Assembly (NCBI GenBank): GCA_947577185.1 | Contig: CANPUE010000005.1 | Location: forward strand, 86,928 to 150,927 | Length of the DNA stretch: 64,000 bases | Origin: an uncultured Lachnospiraceae bacterium | Lineage (GTDB): Bacteria; Bacillota; Clostridia; Lachnospirales; Lachnospiraceae | Direction: 5' to 3' | Shown: positions 54,288 through 64,000 of the stretch, piece by piece | Layout: each line of letters begins with the position of its first letter | How positions within the stretch are numbered: position 1 is the stretch's first letter | Made by a program: the position numbers and the translations under genes | The notes under the pieces: generated by a model | Seen by the model: only the letters and a program-made list of their open reading frames with translations | What the model was told of the DNA's origin: nothing | The model's database searches: none

Positions 54288-57200
54288 ATGGCAGAAATAA
54301 GACAGGAAGCATACCAACCTATGACATTTGATGCGATCAGAATCGGTCTGGCATCCCCTGACAAGATCAGAGAATGGTCCAGAGGAGAAGTGTTAAAGCC
54401 GGAAACGATAAATTACAGAACATTAAAGCCGGAAAAAGATGGTCTTTATTGTGAGAAGATTTTTGGCCCCAGCAAAGACTGGGAATGTCATTGTGGAAAA
54501 TACAAAAAGATCAGATATAAGGGTGTTGTCTGTGACAGGTGCGGTGTCGAAGTGACAAAGTCAAGTGTCCGCAGGGAGCGCATGGGACATATTGCGCTCG
54601 CGGCGCCCGTATCCCATATCTGGTATTTCAAAGGGATTCCAAGCCGTATGGGTTTGATCCTGGACTTATCTCCGAGGGTACTTGAGAAGGTTTTATATTT
54701 CGCAGCCTATATTGTACTGGATCCGGGAGAGACGGATCTGGAGTATAAACAGGTTCTTTCCGAGAGAGAGTATCAGGATGCAAGGGAAAACTGGGGGTCC
54801 AGATTCCGCGTAGGTATGGGGGCGGAATCCATTAAGGAACTGCTTGAGGCGATTGACCTTGAGAAAGAGGCGGTTGAACTCAAAGAGGAATTGAAAGATT
54901 CCAGCGGCCAGAAAAGCGCGCGTATCATTAAAAGACTGGAAGTCGTGGAGGCTTTCAGGGAGTCAGGAAATCAGCCTTCCTGGATGATTATGGATGCCAT
55001 TCCGGTAATCCCGCCGGATCTGAGACCTATGGTACAGCTTGACGGCGGACGTTTTGCGACTTCCGACCTGAACGATTTATATAGAAGGATCATTAACAGA
55101 AATAACCGTTTAAAGAGGCTCCTGGAACTGGGTGCCCCTGATATTATTGTGCGCAATGAGAAACGGATGCTTCAGGAAGCGGTCGATGCGCTGATCGACA
55201 ACGGCAGAAGAGGACGTCCGGTAACGGGTCCCGGAAACAGGGCGTTAAAATCACTCTCCGATATGTTAAAAGGTAAATCGGGACGTTTCCGTCAGAACCT
55301 GCTCGGAAAACGTGTTGACTATTCAGGACGTTCCGTTATCGTTGTAGGACCGGAGCTGAAAATCTATCAGTGCGGTCTGCCAAAAGAAATGGCGATCGAA
55401 TTGTTTAAACCTTTTGTTATGAAGGAACTGGTGACAAGGGGCATTTCACAAAACATTAAAAATGCCAAGAAACTGGTCGAGAGACTGGATACGCAGGTAT
55501 GGGACGTTCTCGAAGAAGTAATCAGAGAACATCCGGTTATGCTAAACCGCGCACCAACACTGCACAGGCTGGGAATTCAGGCCTTTGAGCCGATCCTTGT
55601 GGAAGGTAAGGCGATCAAACTGCATCCGCTTGTCTGTACGGCATTTAATGCGGATTTTGACGGTGACCAGATGGCGGTGCATCTGCCGCTGTCCGTGGAG
55701 GCGCAGGCTGAGTGCCGATTCCTGCTTTTATCTCCGAATAACCTCTTAAAACCTTCTGACGGCGGACCGGTGGCCGTTCCTTCTCAGGATATGGTGCTTG
55801 GTATCTATTATCTGACGCAGGAGAGAGCGGGTGTTGTCGGAGAAGGAAAATACTATAAGAATATCAATGAGGCGATCCTTGCCTATGAAAACAAAGAGTG
55901 TACGCTGCACAGCAGGATCCATGTGAGGGTACAGAAAGAAAATGCGGACGGCGAGATCATATCCGGCGTGGAGGAGTCGACGCTTGGACGATTCCTGTTT
56001 AACGAGATACTGCCGCAGGATTTGGGGTTTGTAGACAGGAGTAAACCGGAGAATTTTCTGAAACTGGAAGTTGATTTCCACGTGGGTAAGAAGCAGTTAA
56101 AGCAGATTCTGGAGAAAGTCATTAATATCCATGGTGCTGTAAAGACAGCAGAAGTGCTCGACCTGATCAAATCAACGGGATATCATTATTCGACCAGGGC
56201 GGCTATGACGGTATCGATTTCCGATATGACGGTACCGGCAGGAAAGCAGGAAATGCTGGAAAAAGCACAGGGTATCGTAGATAAGATTTCACAGAACTTT
56301 GTCCGTGGTCTGATCACAGAAGAGGAAAGATACCGTGCAGTCGTTGAGACATGGAACGAGACGGATAAGGAACTGACAGATGTCCTGCTGGCAGGACTCG
56401 ATAAATACAACAATATTTATATGATGGCGGATTCAGGCGCCCGTGGTTCCAACCAGCAGATTAAACAGCTTGCGGGTATGCGCGGTCTGATGGCCGATAC
56501 GACAGGCCGTACGATCGAACTGCCGATCAAGTCTAATTTCCGTGAAGGACTTGACGTTCTGGAATACTTTATGTCAGCGCATGGTGCGCGTAAAGGTCTG
56601 TCCGATACGGCACTGCGTACTGCCGATTCCGGATACCTGACCAGACGTATGGTCGACGTATCGCAGGAACTGATCATCCGTGAGATTGACTGCTGTGAAG
56701 ACCGTGAGGAGATTCCGGGCATCAGCGTCAAAGCATTCATGGATGGAAAAGAGACAATTGAAGGATTGAAAGACAGAATCACAGGAAGGTTTACCTGTGA
56801 AGAGATCAGGGATAAAGACGGAAACGTGATCGTAAAGAAAAACCATATGATCACACCGAGCCGTGCCGCGAGGATTTTAAGCACGGGTGTCAACGAAAAG
56901 GGAGAACCCGTCGAAGAAGTGAAGATCCGTACGATACTGACCTGTCGTTCCAACAGCGGGATCTGTGCAAAATGCTACGGGGCAAACATGGCGACCGGAG
57001 AAGCAGTTCAGGTCGGTGAGGCTGTCGGTATTATTGCCGCACAGTCTATCGGTGAGCCGGGTACACAGCTTACGATGCGTACGTTCCACACAGGCGGTGT
57101 TGCCGGTGACGATATCACACAGGGTCTTCCCCGTGTAGAGGAACTTTTTGAGGCGCGTAAGCCGAAAGGACTTGCGATCATCGCTGAGTTCGGCGGTGTT

Positions 57201-58052
57201 GCCAACATCAAAGATACGAAGAAGAAACGCGAGGTCGTCATTACAAACGACGAGACCGGTGAAGCGAAAACCTACCTGATTCCTTATGGTTCCAGAATTA
57301 AGATTCTTGACGGCGCAACATTGGAGGCAGGCGATGAACTGACAGAAGGAAGCGTGAATCCGCATGACCTGTTAAAGATCAAGGGTATCCGTGCCGTACA
57401 GGATTATATGCTCCGTGAAGTACAGAGAGTATACAGACTGCAGGGTGTTGATATCGCAGATAAGCATATTGAAGTCATCGTCCGGCAGATGCTTAAAAAA
57501 GTCAGGATCGAGAGCAGCGGTGATTCAGAATACCTGCCGGGTACACTGGTAGATGTTCTGGAATACGAAGACATGAACGAGGCTCTGGTAAACGAAGGAA
57601 AAGAGCCGGCCGACGGCAAGCAGATTATGCTCGGTATCACAAAAGCTGCTCTGGCTACGAATTCCTTCCTGTCAGCAGCATCTTTCCAGGAGACGACGAA
57701 AGTACTGACAGAGGCTGCTATCAAAGGCAAGATCGATCCGCTGATCGGACTGAAGGAAAATGTCATCATCGGTAAGCTGATTCCTGCCGGTACAGGTATG
57801 AAGAGATACCGCAATACGAAACTCAGTACAGATGAAAATCTGCTCGCCCGTCTTGCTAAAGGCAATGAGATAACGTTGAGTGAAGAGGACCTTCTGGAGG
57901 ATGAAGACGAAATTGAAATCGAAATTTCCGAAGATCTGGATGAACTTGATGACATGGATGAAGAGATCATGGACGATACAGACGGCGAAGAAGATATGAT
58001 GGATGAAGATGAGTCTGTAGAAGAGGAAGAAGCAGTAGAAGTATTAGAATAA
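54288..58052 (+). CDS. rpoC: DNA-directed RNA polymerase subunit beta'
   Basis: 1254 aa starting [20 protein letters not shown]; the frame is open to 54258, but this start fits the family. N-terminal zinc site [10 protein letters not shown] ... CDRCG, catalytic magnesium loop [15 protein letters not shown], bridge-helix region and second zinc site [13 protein letters not shown] are all present. A Glu/Asp-rich C-terminal tail mirrors that of rpoB. The gap to rpoB is 58 bases. Confidence 0.98.
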   Translation: MAEIRQEAYQPMTFDAIRIGLASPDKIREWSRGEVLKPETINYRTLKPEKDGLYCEKIFGPSKDWECHCGKYKKIRYKGVVCDRCGVEVTKSSVRRERMGHIALAAPVSHIWYFKGIPSRMGLILDLSPRVLEKVLYFAAYIVLDPGETDLEYKQVLSEREYQDARENWGSRFRVGMGAESIKELLEAIDLEKEAVELKEELKDSSGQKSARIIKRLEVVEAFRESGNQPSWMIMDAIPVIPPDLRPMVQLDGGRFATSDLNDLYRRIINRNNRLKRLLELGAPDIIVRNEKRMLQEAVDALIDNGRRGRPVTGPGNRALKSLSDMLKGKSGRFRQNLLGKRVDYSGRSVIVVGPELKIYQCGLPKEMAIELFKPFVMKELVTRGISQNIKNAKKLVERLDTQVWDVLEEVIREHPVMLNRAPTLHRLGIQAFEPILVEGKAIKLHPLVCTAFNADFDGDQMAVHLPLSVEAQAECRFLLLSPNNLLKPSDGGPVAVPSQDMVLGIYYLTQERAGVVGEGKYYKNINEAILAYENKECTLHSRIHVRVQKENADGEIISGVEESTLGRFLFNEILPQDLGFVDRSKPENFLKLEVDFHVGKKQLKQILEKVINIHGAVKTAEVLDLIKSTGYHYSTRAAMTVSISDMTVPAGKQEMLEKAQGIVDKISQNFVRGLITEEERYRAVVETWNETDKELTDVLLAGLDKYNNIYMMADSGARGSNQQIKQLAGMRGLMADTTGRTIELPIKSNFREGLDVLEYFMSAHGARKGLSDTALRTADSGYLTRRMVDVSQELIIREIDCCEDREEIPGISVKAFMDGKETIEGLKDRITGRFTCEEIRDKDGNVIVKKNHMITPSRAARILSTGVNEKGEPVEEVKIRTILTCRSNSGICAKCYGANMATGEAVQVGEAVGIIAAQSIGEPGTQLTMRTFHTGGVAGDDITQGLPRVEELFEARKPKGLAIIAEFGGVANIKDTKKKREVVITNDETGEAKTYLIPYGSRIKILDGATLEAGDELTEGSVNPHDLLKIKGIRAVQDYMLREVQRVYRLQGVDIADKHIEVIVRQMLKKVRIESSGDSEYLPGTLVDVLEYEDMNEALVNEGKEPADGKQIMLGITKAALATNSFLSAASFQETTKVLTEAAIKGKIDPLIGLKENVIIGKLIPAGTGMKRYRNTKLSTDENLLARLAKGNEITLSEEDLLEDEDEIEIEISEDLDELDDMDEEIMDDTDGEEDMMDEDESVEEEEAVEVLE

Positions 58053-58071
58053 AGAAGACTTTTCATAAACG

Positions 58072-58140
58072 CAGAAAATGCAGTATGGGTTTTGTCAGAC
58101 TGCATTTTCTGTAAAAAGGACATTTTTTTGCCAAAAACTT
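58072..58140 (+). terminator. terminator after rpoC
   Basis: A perfect 13-bp stem CAGAAAATGCAGT (58072-58084) / ACTGCATTTTCTG (58099-58111). The T-run is not immediate but a T7 lies at 58123-58130. Confidence 0.75.
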
Positions 58141-58171
58141 AAAAAGTCAGGGAAAATTAGTAAAAAATGTA

Positions 58172-58200
58172 TTGACAACACATTTGCGGGAAAGTATACT
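58172..58200 (+). promoter_or_regulatory. sigma-A promoter of the rpsL-rpsG-fusA-tuf operon
   Basis: TTGACA (58172-58177), 17-base spacer, TATACT (58195-58200). The 70-base leader runs to rpsL. Confidence 0.88.
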
Positions 58201-58270
58201 ATTTGAGTGTGCACGCAGATGTTTTTTTTCGTGTGCAGAAACAGAATGAATGAAACAGGAGGTGAAAAGA

Positions 58271-58687
58271 ATGCCAACATTTAACCAGTTAGTCAGAAAG
58301 GGTCGTCAGACATCTGTAAAGAAGTCAACTGCACCTGCCTTGCTGAAAGGATACAATTCCCTTCATAAGACAGCAATCGATACTGCTTCTCCGCAGAAGA
58401 GAGGTGTCTGCACTGCTGTTAAGACAGCAACTCCTAAAAAACCTAACTCAGCGCTCAGAAAGATTGCCAGAGTACGTCTTTCCAACGGAATCGAAGTAAC
58501 AAGCTATATTCCGGGTGAAGGCCACAATCTTCAGGAGCACAGCGTTGTTTTGATCAGGGGCGGAAGAGTAAAAGACTTACCTGGTACAAGATACCATATT
58601 ATCAGAGGTACGCTTGATACTGCAGGTGTAGCGAACAGAAAACAGGCTCGTTCCAAATATGGCGCTAAGAGACCAAAACAAAAATAA
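58271..58687 (+). CDS. rpsL: 30S ribosomal protein S12
   Basis: 138 aa from the ATG at 58271, preceded by [40 protein letters not shown] and [15 protein letters not shown] are conserved; the streptomycin-related Lys positions in PKKPNS and RVKDLPG look wild type. Part of the decoding centre. Confidence 0.98.
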   Translation: MPTFNQLVRKGRQTSVKKSTAPALLKGYNSLHKTAIDTASPQKRGVCTAVKTATPKKPNSALRKIARVRLSNGIEVTSYIPGEGHNLQEHSVVLIRGGRVKDLPGTRYHIIRGTLDTAGVANRKQARSKYGAKRPKQK

Positions 58688-58936
58688 CAGAGAAAATTTG
58701 CATAGCAAATTCATTTCTGGGATTAGGTTGTAGAAATTAGGACCACAAACAGAACTAATTTAGTGTTGGGATTCTTACGCACAGCAGACCTGTGTTTACA
58801 AGAATCTGTTTTCGCAGATTCCTGATAGAAAACCGCACGAACACATTGAATTAGAGGACACATGTGAGTACCGATGATTTATTGAAGCGGCATAAAGCTG
58901 TTAACTGCCGCAACTATTAATAAGGAGGGAAGAAAC
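58688..58936 (+). other. rpsL-rpsG intergenic region with hairpins
   Basis: 249 bases without a gene. It contains AATTTGC-ATA-GCAAATT just after rpsL, GAATCTG/CAGATTC around 58802-58826, and GCGGCA (58887-58892) / TGCCGC (58906-58911) just before the rpsG binding site. The last could hide or position the rpsG ribosome binding site, as in autoregulated str operons. No T-run follows any of them, so read-through into rpsG is expected. Confidence 0.5.
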
Positions 58937-59407
58937 GTGCCACGTAAAGGACATATTCCAAAAAGAGATGTATTGGCAGATCCTTTATACAATAATAAGG
59001 TTGTTACAAAACTTATCAACAACATTATGCTGGATGGTAAAAAAGGCGTAGCGCAGAAGATTGTATATGGAGCATTTGCGAGAGTAGAAGAAAAAGCTGG
59101 CAAGCCGGCTCTCGACGTATTTGAAGAGGCAATGAACAACATCATGCCTGTTCTTGAAGTAAAGGCAAGACGTATCGGCGGCGCTACCTATCAGGTGCCG
59201 ATCGAAGTGCGTCCTGAGAGACGTCAGGCATTAGGACTTCGCTGGCTGACCATGTTTTCCCGCAAAAGAGGCGAGAAGACAATGGAAGAAAGACTCGCCA
59301 ACGAGATTCTCGATGCATCAAACAATACCGGTGCAGCCGTGAAGAGAAAAGAAGACATGCACAAGATGGCAGAAGCAAACAAGGCATTTGCGCATTATCG
59401 TTTCTAA
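58937..59407 (+). CDS. rpsG: 30S ribosomal protein S7
   Basis: 156 aa with a GTG start, 8 bases after [49 protein letters not shown] and the C-terminal [12 protein letters not shown] are diagnostic. Nucleates assembly of the 30S head. Confidence 0.98.
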   Translation: MPRKGHIPKRDVLADPLYNNKVVTKLINNIMLDGKKGVAQKIVYGAFARVEEKAGKPALDVFEEAMNNIMPVLEVKARRIGGATYQVPIEVRPERRQALGLRWLTMFSRKRGEKTMEERLANEILDASNNTGAAVKRKEDMHKMAEANKAFAHYRF

Positions 59408-59458
59408 AAGAAGTTTTGAAGAAATTTCTTCAACAAAGTAAGACAGGAGGAAAAAATC

Positions 59459-61576
59459 TTGGCTGGAAGAGAATATCCATTAGAGAGAACCAGAAATATT
59501 GGTATTATGGCTCATATCGATGCCGGTAAGACGACATTGACAGAGCGTATCCTGTATTATACTGGTGTTAACTATAAGATTGGTGATACTCATGAAGGCA
59601 CTGCGACCATGGACTGGATGGAGCAGGAGCAGGAAAGAGGCATCACGATCACATCAGCCGCTACGACGTGCCATTGGACGCTGGAAGAAAACTGCAAGCC
59701 CAAAGAAGGCGCATTAGAGCATCGTATCAATATTATTGATACCCCCGGCCACGTTGACTTTACTGTTGAAGTTGAACGTTCGCTTCGTGTGCTGGATGGT
59801 GCTGTCGGTGTATTCTGTGCTAAGGGCGGTGTGGAGCCGCAGTCAGAGAATGTATGGCGTCAGGCTGATACCTACAACGTACCGAGAATGGCATTCATTA
59901 ATAAGATGGATATCCTGGGTGCTGATTTTTACGGCGCTGTAGATCAGATCAGAACCAGATTGGGTAAAAATGCGATTATCCTTCAGCTGCCGATTGGCAA
60001 AGAGGATGATTTCAAGGGAATTATTGACTTATTCGAGATGAAAGCCTATATCTATCATGATGATAAGGGTGATGATATCGAGATTACAGATATTCCCGAA
60101 GATATGAAAGATCAGGCGGAACTTTACCGTGACGAACTGGTAGAGAAAGTCTGTGAATTGGATGACGATCTAACTATGATGTATCTGGAAGGGGAAGTGC
60201 CTTCCGCGGAAGATATGAAGAAAGCATTGAGACTGGCTACCTGTGACTGCAGGGCGATTCCGGTCTGCTGTGGTTCCGCATACAGAAATAAAGGCGTTCA
60301 GAAGCTTTTGGACGCGATTCTGGAATTTATGCCTGCACCGACGGACATCCCTGCGATCAAAGGTACAGACTTAAACGGCAATGAGATAGAAAGACACTCC
60401 TCAGATGATGAGCCTTTCTCTGCACTTGCATTTAAGATCATGGCGGATCCGTTTGTCGGCAAACTGGCATTTTTCAGAGTATATTCCGGTACAATGAACT
60501 CCGGTTCTTATGTACTGAATGCGACGAAAGATAAAAAAGAGCGTGTTGGACGTATTTTGCAGATGCACGCAAATAAGAGAGCAGAACTCGATAAAGTATA
60601 TGCCGGTGACATTGCTGCAGCAGTTGGATTTAAAATCACGACAACCGGTGATACTATTTGTGATGAACGCAATCCGGTTATTTTGGAATCCATGGAGTTC
60701 CCGGAGCCTGTTATTGAACTGGCTATCGAGCCTAAGACAAAAGCAGGACAGGGCAAAATGGGTGAAGCGCTGGCAAAACTTGCCGAAGAAGATCCCACGT
60801 TCCGTGCGCATACAAATCAGGAGACAGGACAGACGATCATCGCCGGTATGGGCGAGCTCCATCTGGAAATCATCGTAGACCGTCTGCTGCGTGAATTCAA
60901 AGTCGAGGCTAATGTAGGAGCACCTCAGGTTTCCTATAAAGAAACATTTACAAAGCCTGTTGAACAGGAATACAAGTATGCAAAGCAGTCCGGTGGTCGT
61001 GGACAGTATGGTCACTGTAAAGTCAAATTTGAGCCTATGGATCCGAACGGAGAAGAGATCTTCAAATTTGAGACCAGCGTAGTCGGCGGTGCGATTCCGA
61101 AGGAATACATTCCGGCTGTCGGCGAAGGTATCGAAGAAGCGTCTAAGGCAGGTATTCTCGGCGGATTCCCTGTACTTGGCGTTCATGCTAACGTATACGA
61201 TGGTTCTTACCATGAAGTCGACTCCTCTGAAATGGCATTCCACATTGCAGGTTCCATGTGCTTTAAAGAGGCCATGAAGAAGGCAAATCCGGTATTGCTC
61301 GAGCCGATCATGAAGGTAGAAGTTACCATGCCGGAAGAATATATGGGCGATGTAATCGGAGATATCAACTCCCGCCGTGGACGGATCGAAGGTATGGAAG
61401 ACATCGGCGGCGGCAAGATGGTAAAAGGCTTTGTACCGCTTGCAGAAATGTTCGGATATGCGACTGATCTGCGTTCCAGAACACAGGGACGCGGCAATTA
61501 CTCTATGTTCTTTGAAAAATACGAACAGGTGCCGAAGAATGTACAGGAAAAAGTTCTGGCAGCGAAATCTAAGTAA
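59459..61576 (+). CDS. fusA: elongation factor G
   Basis: 705 aa with a TTG start, 8 bases after AGGAGG. GTPase motifs [28 protein letters not shown] and NKMD are complete, and domain IV/V blocks ([33 protein letters not shown]) are intact. Catalyses ribosomal translocation. A degenerate duplicate of its 3' end follows the stop. Confidence 0.98.
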   Translation: MAGREYPLERTRNIGIMAHIDAGKTTLTERILYYTGVNYKIGDTHEGTATMDWMEQEQERGITITSAATTCHWTLEENCKPKEGALEHRINIIDTPGHVDFTVEVERSLRVLDGAVGVFCAKGGVEPQSENVWRQADTYNVPRMAFINKMDILGADFYGAVDQIRTRLGKNAIILQLPIGKEDDFKGIIDLFEMKAYIYHDDKGDDIEITDIPEDMKDQAELYRDELVEKVCELDDDLTMMYLEGEVPSAEDMKKALRLATCDCRAIPVCCGSAYRNKGVQKLLDAILEFMPAPTDIPAIKGTDLNGNEIERHSSDDEPFSALAFKIMADPFVGKLAFFRVYSGTMNSGSYVLNATKDKKERVGRILQMHANKRAELDKVYAGDIAAAVGFKITTTGDTICDERNPVILESMEFPEPVIELAIEPKTKAGQGKMGEALAKLAEEDPTFRAHTNQETGQTIIAGMGELHLEIIVDRLLREFKVEANVGAPQVSYKETFTKPVEQEYKYAKQSGGRGQYGHCKVKFEPMDPNGEEIFKFETSVVGGAIPKEYIPAVGEGIEEASKAGILGGFPVLGVHANVYDGSYHEVDSSEMAFHIAGSMCFKEAMKKANPVLLEPIMKVEVTMPEEYMGDVIGDINSRRGRIEGMEDIGGGKMVKGFVPLAEMFGYATDLRSRTQGRGNYSMFFEKYEQVPKNVQEKVLAAKSK

Positions 61577-61631
61577 AAAGGCTGTACGGCTTTCTCTTGA
61601 GGAAAAAGTATTGGCGGTGAAAACGAAATAA
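61545..61631 (+). repeat. imperfect tandem duplication of the fusA 3' end
   Basis: The last 32 bases of fusA (61545-61576) recur at 61600-61631 with seven differences, including a stop. Translated in its own frame, the second copy reads EEKVLAVKTK against [10 protein letters not shown] at the EF-G terminus. Unit distance is 55 bases. Confidence 0.7.
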
Positions 61632-61731
61632 GGCTTGAAAATATTGCCAATCTTTACTATAATCAAAGATAGTCAGATAAACAGAAATAATCAGAAGCAG
61701 GAAAGAAATTAAGTTAAGGAGGACTTTAGAA

Positions 61732-62919
61732 ATGGCTAAAGCTAAATTTGAAAGAAACAAACCCCATTGTAATATTGGTACCATTGGTCACGTTGATCAT
61801 GGCAAAACAACTTTGACAGCTGCTATCACAAAGGTACTTTCCGAAAGAGTAGCAGGTAATACCGCTACAGATTTCGAGAATATCGATAAAGCTCCGGAAG
61901 AGAGAGAAAGAGGTATCACAATCTCTACCGCTCATGTTGAGTATGAAACTGACAACAGACACTACGCACACGTTGACTGTCCTGGACATGCTGACTATGT
62001 AAAGAACATGATCACAGGTGCAGCTCAGATGGACGGTGCTATCCTTGTTGTAGCTGCTACTGACGGCGTTATGGCTCAGACAAAGGAGCATATCCTTCTG
62101 TCCCGTCAGGTAGGTGTACCTTATATCGTAGTATTCATGAATAAATGTGATATGGTTGATGATCCTGAGTTGCTCGAACTGGTTGAGATGGAAATCACAG
62201 AGCAGCTTGAAGAGTATGAGTTCACAGACTGCCCGATCATCAAAGGTTCCGCACTGAAAGCGCTTGAAGATCCGACCAGCGAGTGGGGCGACAAGATCAT
62301 GGAACTGATGGCAACTGTTGATGAATATATTCCGGATCCTCAGCGTGATACAGATAAGCCGTTCCTGATGCCTGTAGAGGATGTATTCTCTATCACAGGA
62401 CGTGGTACAGTTGCTACCGGTAGAGTAGAGCGTGGTACGCTTCATATGTCTGATGACGTTGAAATCGTTGGTGTGAAAGAAGAAACACAGAAATCTGTTG
62501 TAACAGGTATTGAAATGTTCCGTAAACTGCTTGATGAAGCACAGGCTGGTGATAACATCGGTGTACTTCTTCGTGGTATTCAGAGAACAGACATCGAAAG
62601 AGGTCAGGTTCTTGCAAAACCCGGATCTGTAACCTGCCACAGAAAATTTACGGCTCAGGTATACGTTTTAACAAAAGATGAAGGTGGACGTCATACGCCT
62701 TTCTTCAACAACTACAGACCTCAGTTCTACTTCAGAACAACTGACGTAACAGGTGTATGTAACTTACCGGAAGGTACAGAGATGTGCATGCCTGGTGATA
62801 ACGTAGAGATGTCAATCGAATTGATTCATCCGATCGCTATGGAGCAGGGTCTTACGTTTGCTATCCGTGAGGGTGGTAGAACAGTAGGTTCAGGTAGGGT
62901 TGCTACAATCATTGAGTAA
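61732..62919 (+). CDS. tuf: elongation factor Tu
   Basis: 395 aa, normal length. P-loop [24 protein letters not shown] and NKCDMVD are present, and domains II and III ([33 protein letters not shown]) are complete. AAGGAGG lies upstream of the ATG. Delivers aminoacyl-tRNA. Last gene of the str operon. Confidence 0.99.
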   Translation: MAKAKFERNKPHCNIGTIGHVDHGKTTLTAAITKVLSERVAGNTATDFENIDKAPEERERGITISTAHVEYETDNRHYAHVDCPGHADYVKNMITGAAQMDGAILVVAATDGVMAQTKEHILLSRQVGVPYIVVFMNKCDMVDDPELLELVEMEITEQLEEYEFTDCPIIKGSALKALEDPTSEWGDKIMELMATVDEYIPDPQRDTDKPFLMPVEDVFSITGRGTVATGRVERGTLHMSDDVEIVGVKEETQKSVVTGIEMFRKLLDEAQAGDNIGVLLRGIQRTDIERGQVLAKPGSVTCHRKFTAQVYVLTKDEGGRHTPFFNNYRPQFYFRTTDVTGVCNLPEGTEMCMPGDNVEMSIELIHPIAMEQGLTFAIREGGRTVGSGRVATIIE

Positions 62920-62941
62920 TCAGTAAAAAGCTAGATTTTAT

Positions 62942-62975
62942 GGGGCTTTCTGGAATTTCAGAAAGTCCCTTTTTG
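62942..62975 (+). terminator. terminator after tuf
   Basis: GGGGCTTTCTG (62942-62952) pairs with CAGAAAGTCCC (62959-62969, one G-U), followed by T5-6. Confidence 0.92.
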
Positions 62976-63047
62976 CTAAAATAAAAACTTTGATTTAAAT
63001 AAGTGGCTCTAAAATGGCTCTAAAAAATTAGCATCTTTCTTTTTTAT

Positions 63048-63076
63048 GGGACAAGTCAAGAAAAAAATGCTATAAT
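63048..63076 (+). promoter_or_regulatory. candidate promoter of the small-gene pair
   Basis: TATAAT (63071-63076) with extended TGC in front; the -35 position, 17 bases upstream, reads GGGACA (63048-63053). A tandem repeat TGGCTCTAAAA lies at about 63004-63025. Confidence 0.55.
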
Positions 63077-63168
63077 AAATACAGAAAAGTATCGACACAT
63101 AACAAAAAATGTGCTAATGTTATGTCAATTCTCAATATCTTGGGCATACTCTATAAAAGGAGGTGCTT

Positions 63169-63384
63169 ATGAGAAAAGGAGGTTTTAATATGTATTTAAC
63201 TAAGGAAAAGTCAAAAACATCATTATATAAAAATTTTGAGCCAAGTTTTCCAAAGCATAAAGATGTAGAAATTCAAGCGTACGTTGCATATACAGTAGGA
63301 AATGATATGTCCAACAAAATGCAATCAACTATAAGATGTATGACAAAAATGATTGTTCGAGGATTTTCTAAGGGGGCGAATTAG
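63169..63384 (+). CDS. hypothetical protein (small, unknown)
   Basis: 71 aa from the ATG at 63169, which follows AAAAGGAGGTG by 4-5 bases. A second ATG at 63190 has its own AAAAGGAGG, so the start is genuinely ambiguous (64 or 71 aa). I recognise no domain. It contains a basic helical C terminus (NKMQSTIRCMTKMIVRGFSK). It is AT-rich, unlike the ribosomal genes, and is followed after 2 bases by the next gene. Confidence 0.6.
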   Translation: MRKGGFNMYLTKEKSKTSLYKNFEPSFPKHKDVEIQAYVAYTVGNDMSNKMQSTIRCMTKMIVRGFSKGAN

Positions 63385-63386
63385 GT

Positions 63387-63839
63387 TTGGAAGAAAACAA
63401 GGAAGAAAGTAGTAATGAAACACAGATTTTAGACAATGTAGATAAAGATAATTTGGAAGAAGCTGAATTAGAAGATGTTCTTGAGAGCGTACCACCAGAA
63501 CATAGAAAAGTTATAGAAAGAATGATGATTTCTTCATCTATTCAAATGCGTAGTATATCTTCTCCTGAAACAGTGGTAATGAAAAAGTTAACACCGGATC
63601 ATATTTCTAAGTATTTAGATGGTGCGGAGTTAGAAATGAAAAATAGCTATGCAGAGAAATTTCATAGAAAAATATTTACCTTTTTAACAATGATTGTGGC
63701 TATGGCATTTTTCATTCTTTTAGTTATTTTGCTAAAAGATAATCCAGATGTTATGGAAAAGATTATTTATACAGTTGGAGGTGTCGTGATTGGTGCCTTT
63801 GGTGGATATGGATTTGGAAAGAATAGAAATGATGAATAA
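63387..63839 (+). CDS. small membrane protein of unknown function
   Basis: 150 aa with a TTG start, 10 bases after AAGGGGG. An acidic N-terminal half (many Glu/Asp) precedes two membrane segments at about residues 96-116 and 126-144, the second glycine-rich (GGVVIGAFGGYGFG). The segment LTPDHISKYLDGAELEMKN ... FHRKIF before the helices loosely recalls DUF2335-type membrane proteins; that is only a resemblance. Probably co-transcribed with the preceding small gene. Confidence 0.65.
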   Translation: MEENKEESSNETQILDNVDKDNLEEAELEDVLESVPPEHRKVIERMMISSSIQMRSISSPETVVMKKLTPDHISKYLDGAELEMKNSYAEKFHRKIFTFLTMIVAMAFFILLVILLKDNPDVMEKIIYTVGGVVIGAFGGYGFGKNRNDE

Positions 63840-63842
63840 AGT

Positions 63843-63877
63843 AGGGACTGATTTAAATTATTAAATCAGTCCCTTTT
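63843..63877 (+). terminator. terminator after the small-gene pair
   Basis: A perfect 14-bp stem AGGGACTGATTTAA (63843-63856) / TTAAATCAGTCCCT (63861-63874) with a 4-base loop, followed by T3. Confidence 0.85.
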
Positions 63878-63915
63878 GTAATAAAATCTGAATAGTATAT
63901 GATAATTATTCGCTG

Positions 63916-64000
63916 TCACTCTGATTTTTCGTAAGCGTCAAACCCGACGCCTCTCCTAAAATTTATGCGCCGCTTAACTGCGACGCTTGCTGTAACAATC
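63916..64000 (-). CDS. possible 3' end of a minus-strand gene, partial at window edge
   Basis: On the minus strand a frame is open from the window edge to a TGA at 63916-63918, giving a C terminus that ends KRRINFRRGVGFDAYEKSE. Only 27 codons are visible and no family can be named. The strong terminator next to it faces it, so a convergent gene is plausible. Confidence 0.3.
   Translation of the reverse strand, partial: IVTASVAVKRRINFRRGVGFDAYEKSE

Noticed and set aside
60401..61666. 421-codon open frame on the minus strand opposite fusA
   Set aside because: It is a codon-bias shadow of fusA: Phe/Cys/His-rich, no ribosome binding site, no recognisable domain.
61726..62640. 304-codon open frame on the minus strand opposite tuf
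   Set aside because: Shadow of tuf with the same Cys/Phe/His-rich composition and no start signal.
1..64000. CRISPR arrays, tRNA or rRNA genes, insertion sequences
   Set aside because: No regularly spaced repeats, cloverleaf-type segments, rRNA sequence or transposase-like proteins were noticed in reading the window.

Overview
The window looks like a chromosomal segment of a Lachnospiraceae-type member of the Clostridia. This is inferred from the purine-rich AGGAGG ribosome binding sites, the rpoB/rpoC, rpsL/rpsG and fusA/tuf arrangement, the zinc-ribbon L33 protein and the general style of the glycan genes; no database comparison was possible.

Region 1 (1-36.3 kb, all + strand, 28 tightly packed genes) is a very large cytoplasmic glycan-modification cluster. 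Its left edge carries homologues of the Campylobacter jejuni O-methyl-phosphoramidate pathway: the C-terminal end of a PEP-synthase-like glutamine kinase, a class I amidotransferase, two SAM methyltransferases and a nucleotidyltransferase. The fifth expected activity, a CDP-amidate kinase of the APS-kinase family, lies at 26.6-27.7 kb and is fused to a methyltransferase. Between and after these are about nine glycosyltransferases (GT2, GT4, GT-D types), two CDP-glycerol-transferase-like proteins, further methyltransferases, a NodB-type deacetylase, a DUF1796 protein, an alkaline-phosphatase-superfamily protein, a sulfotransferase-like protein, a TagD-like cytidylyltransferase fusion and two xylose-isomerase-like TIM barrels. 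Nineteen of the 28 genes carry the same small Rossmann-like domain (I/V-Y/F-G-A/x-G followed by a D-x-x-x-x-G and a G-I/x-P-V element), at the N terminus, C terminus, middle or alone. No gene in this region shows a membrane segment, flippase, polymerase or priming transferase, so the products probably act in the cytosol.

Region 2 (36.3-45 kb) holds two minus-strand GT2-TPR genes, a small HTH regulator, UDP-galactopyranose mutase (glf), an acyl-CoA carboxylase carboxyltransferase behind a perfect-consensus promoter and a FabT-like palindromic operator, and a minus-strand two-gene unit (FlxA-like then FliD-like) behind a candidate sigma-28 promoter. The flagellar genes and the membrane-free glycan cluster together make flagellin or other cytosolic protein glycosylation a serious alternative to a capsule or teichoic acid.

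Region 3 (45-62.9 kb, + strand) is the core information-processing block: rpmG-secE-nusG-rplK-rplA, a CapA-family gene inserted at an unusual place, then an L10 leader with attenuator, rplJ-rplL, rpoB-rpoC, rpsL-rpsG-fusA-tuf, with clear promoters and terminators.

Region 4 (63-64 kb) is visibly AT-richer and holds two small genes of unknown function, a strong terminator and the possible 3' end of a minus-strand gene running off the right edge.
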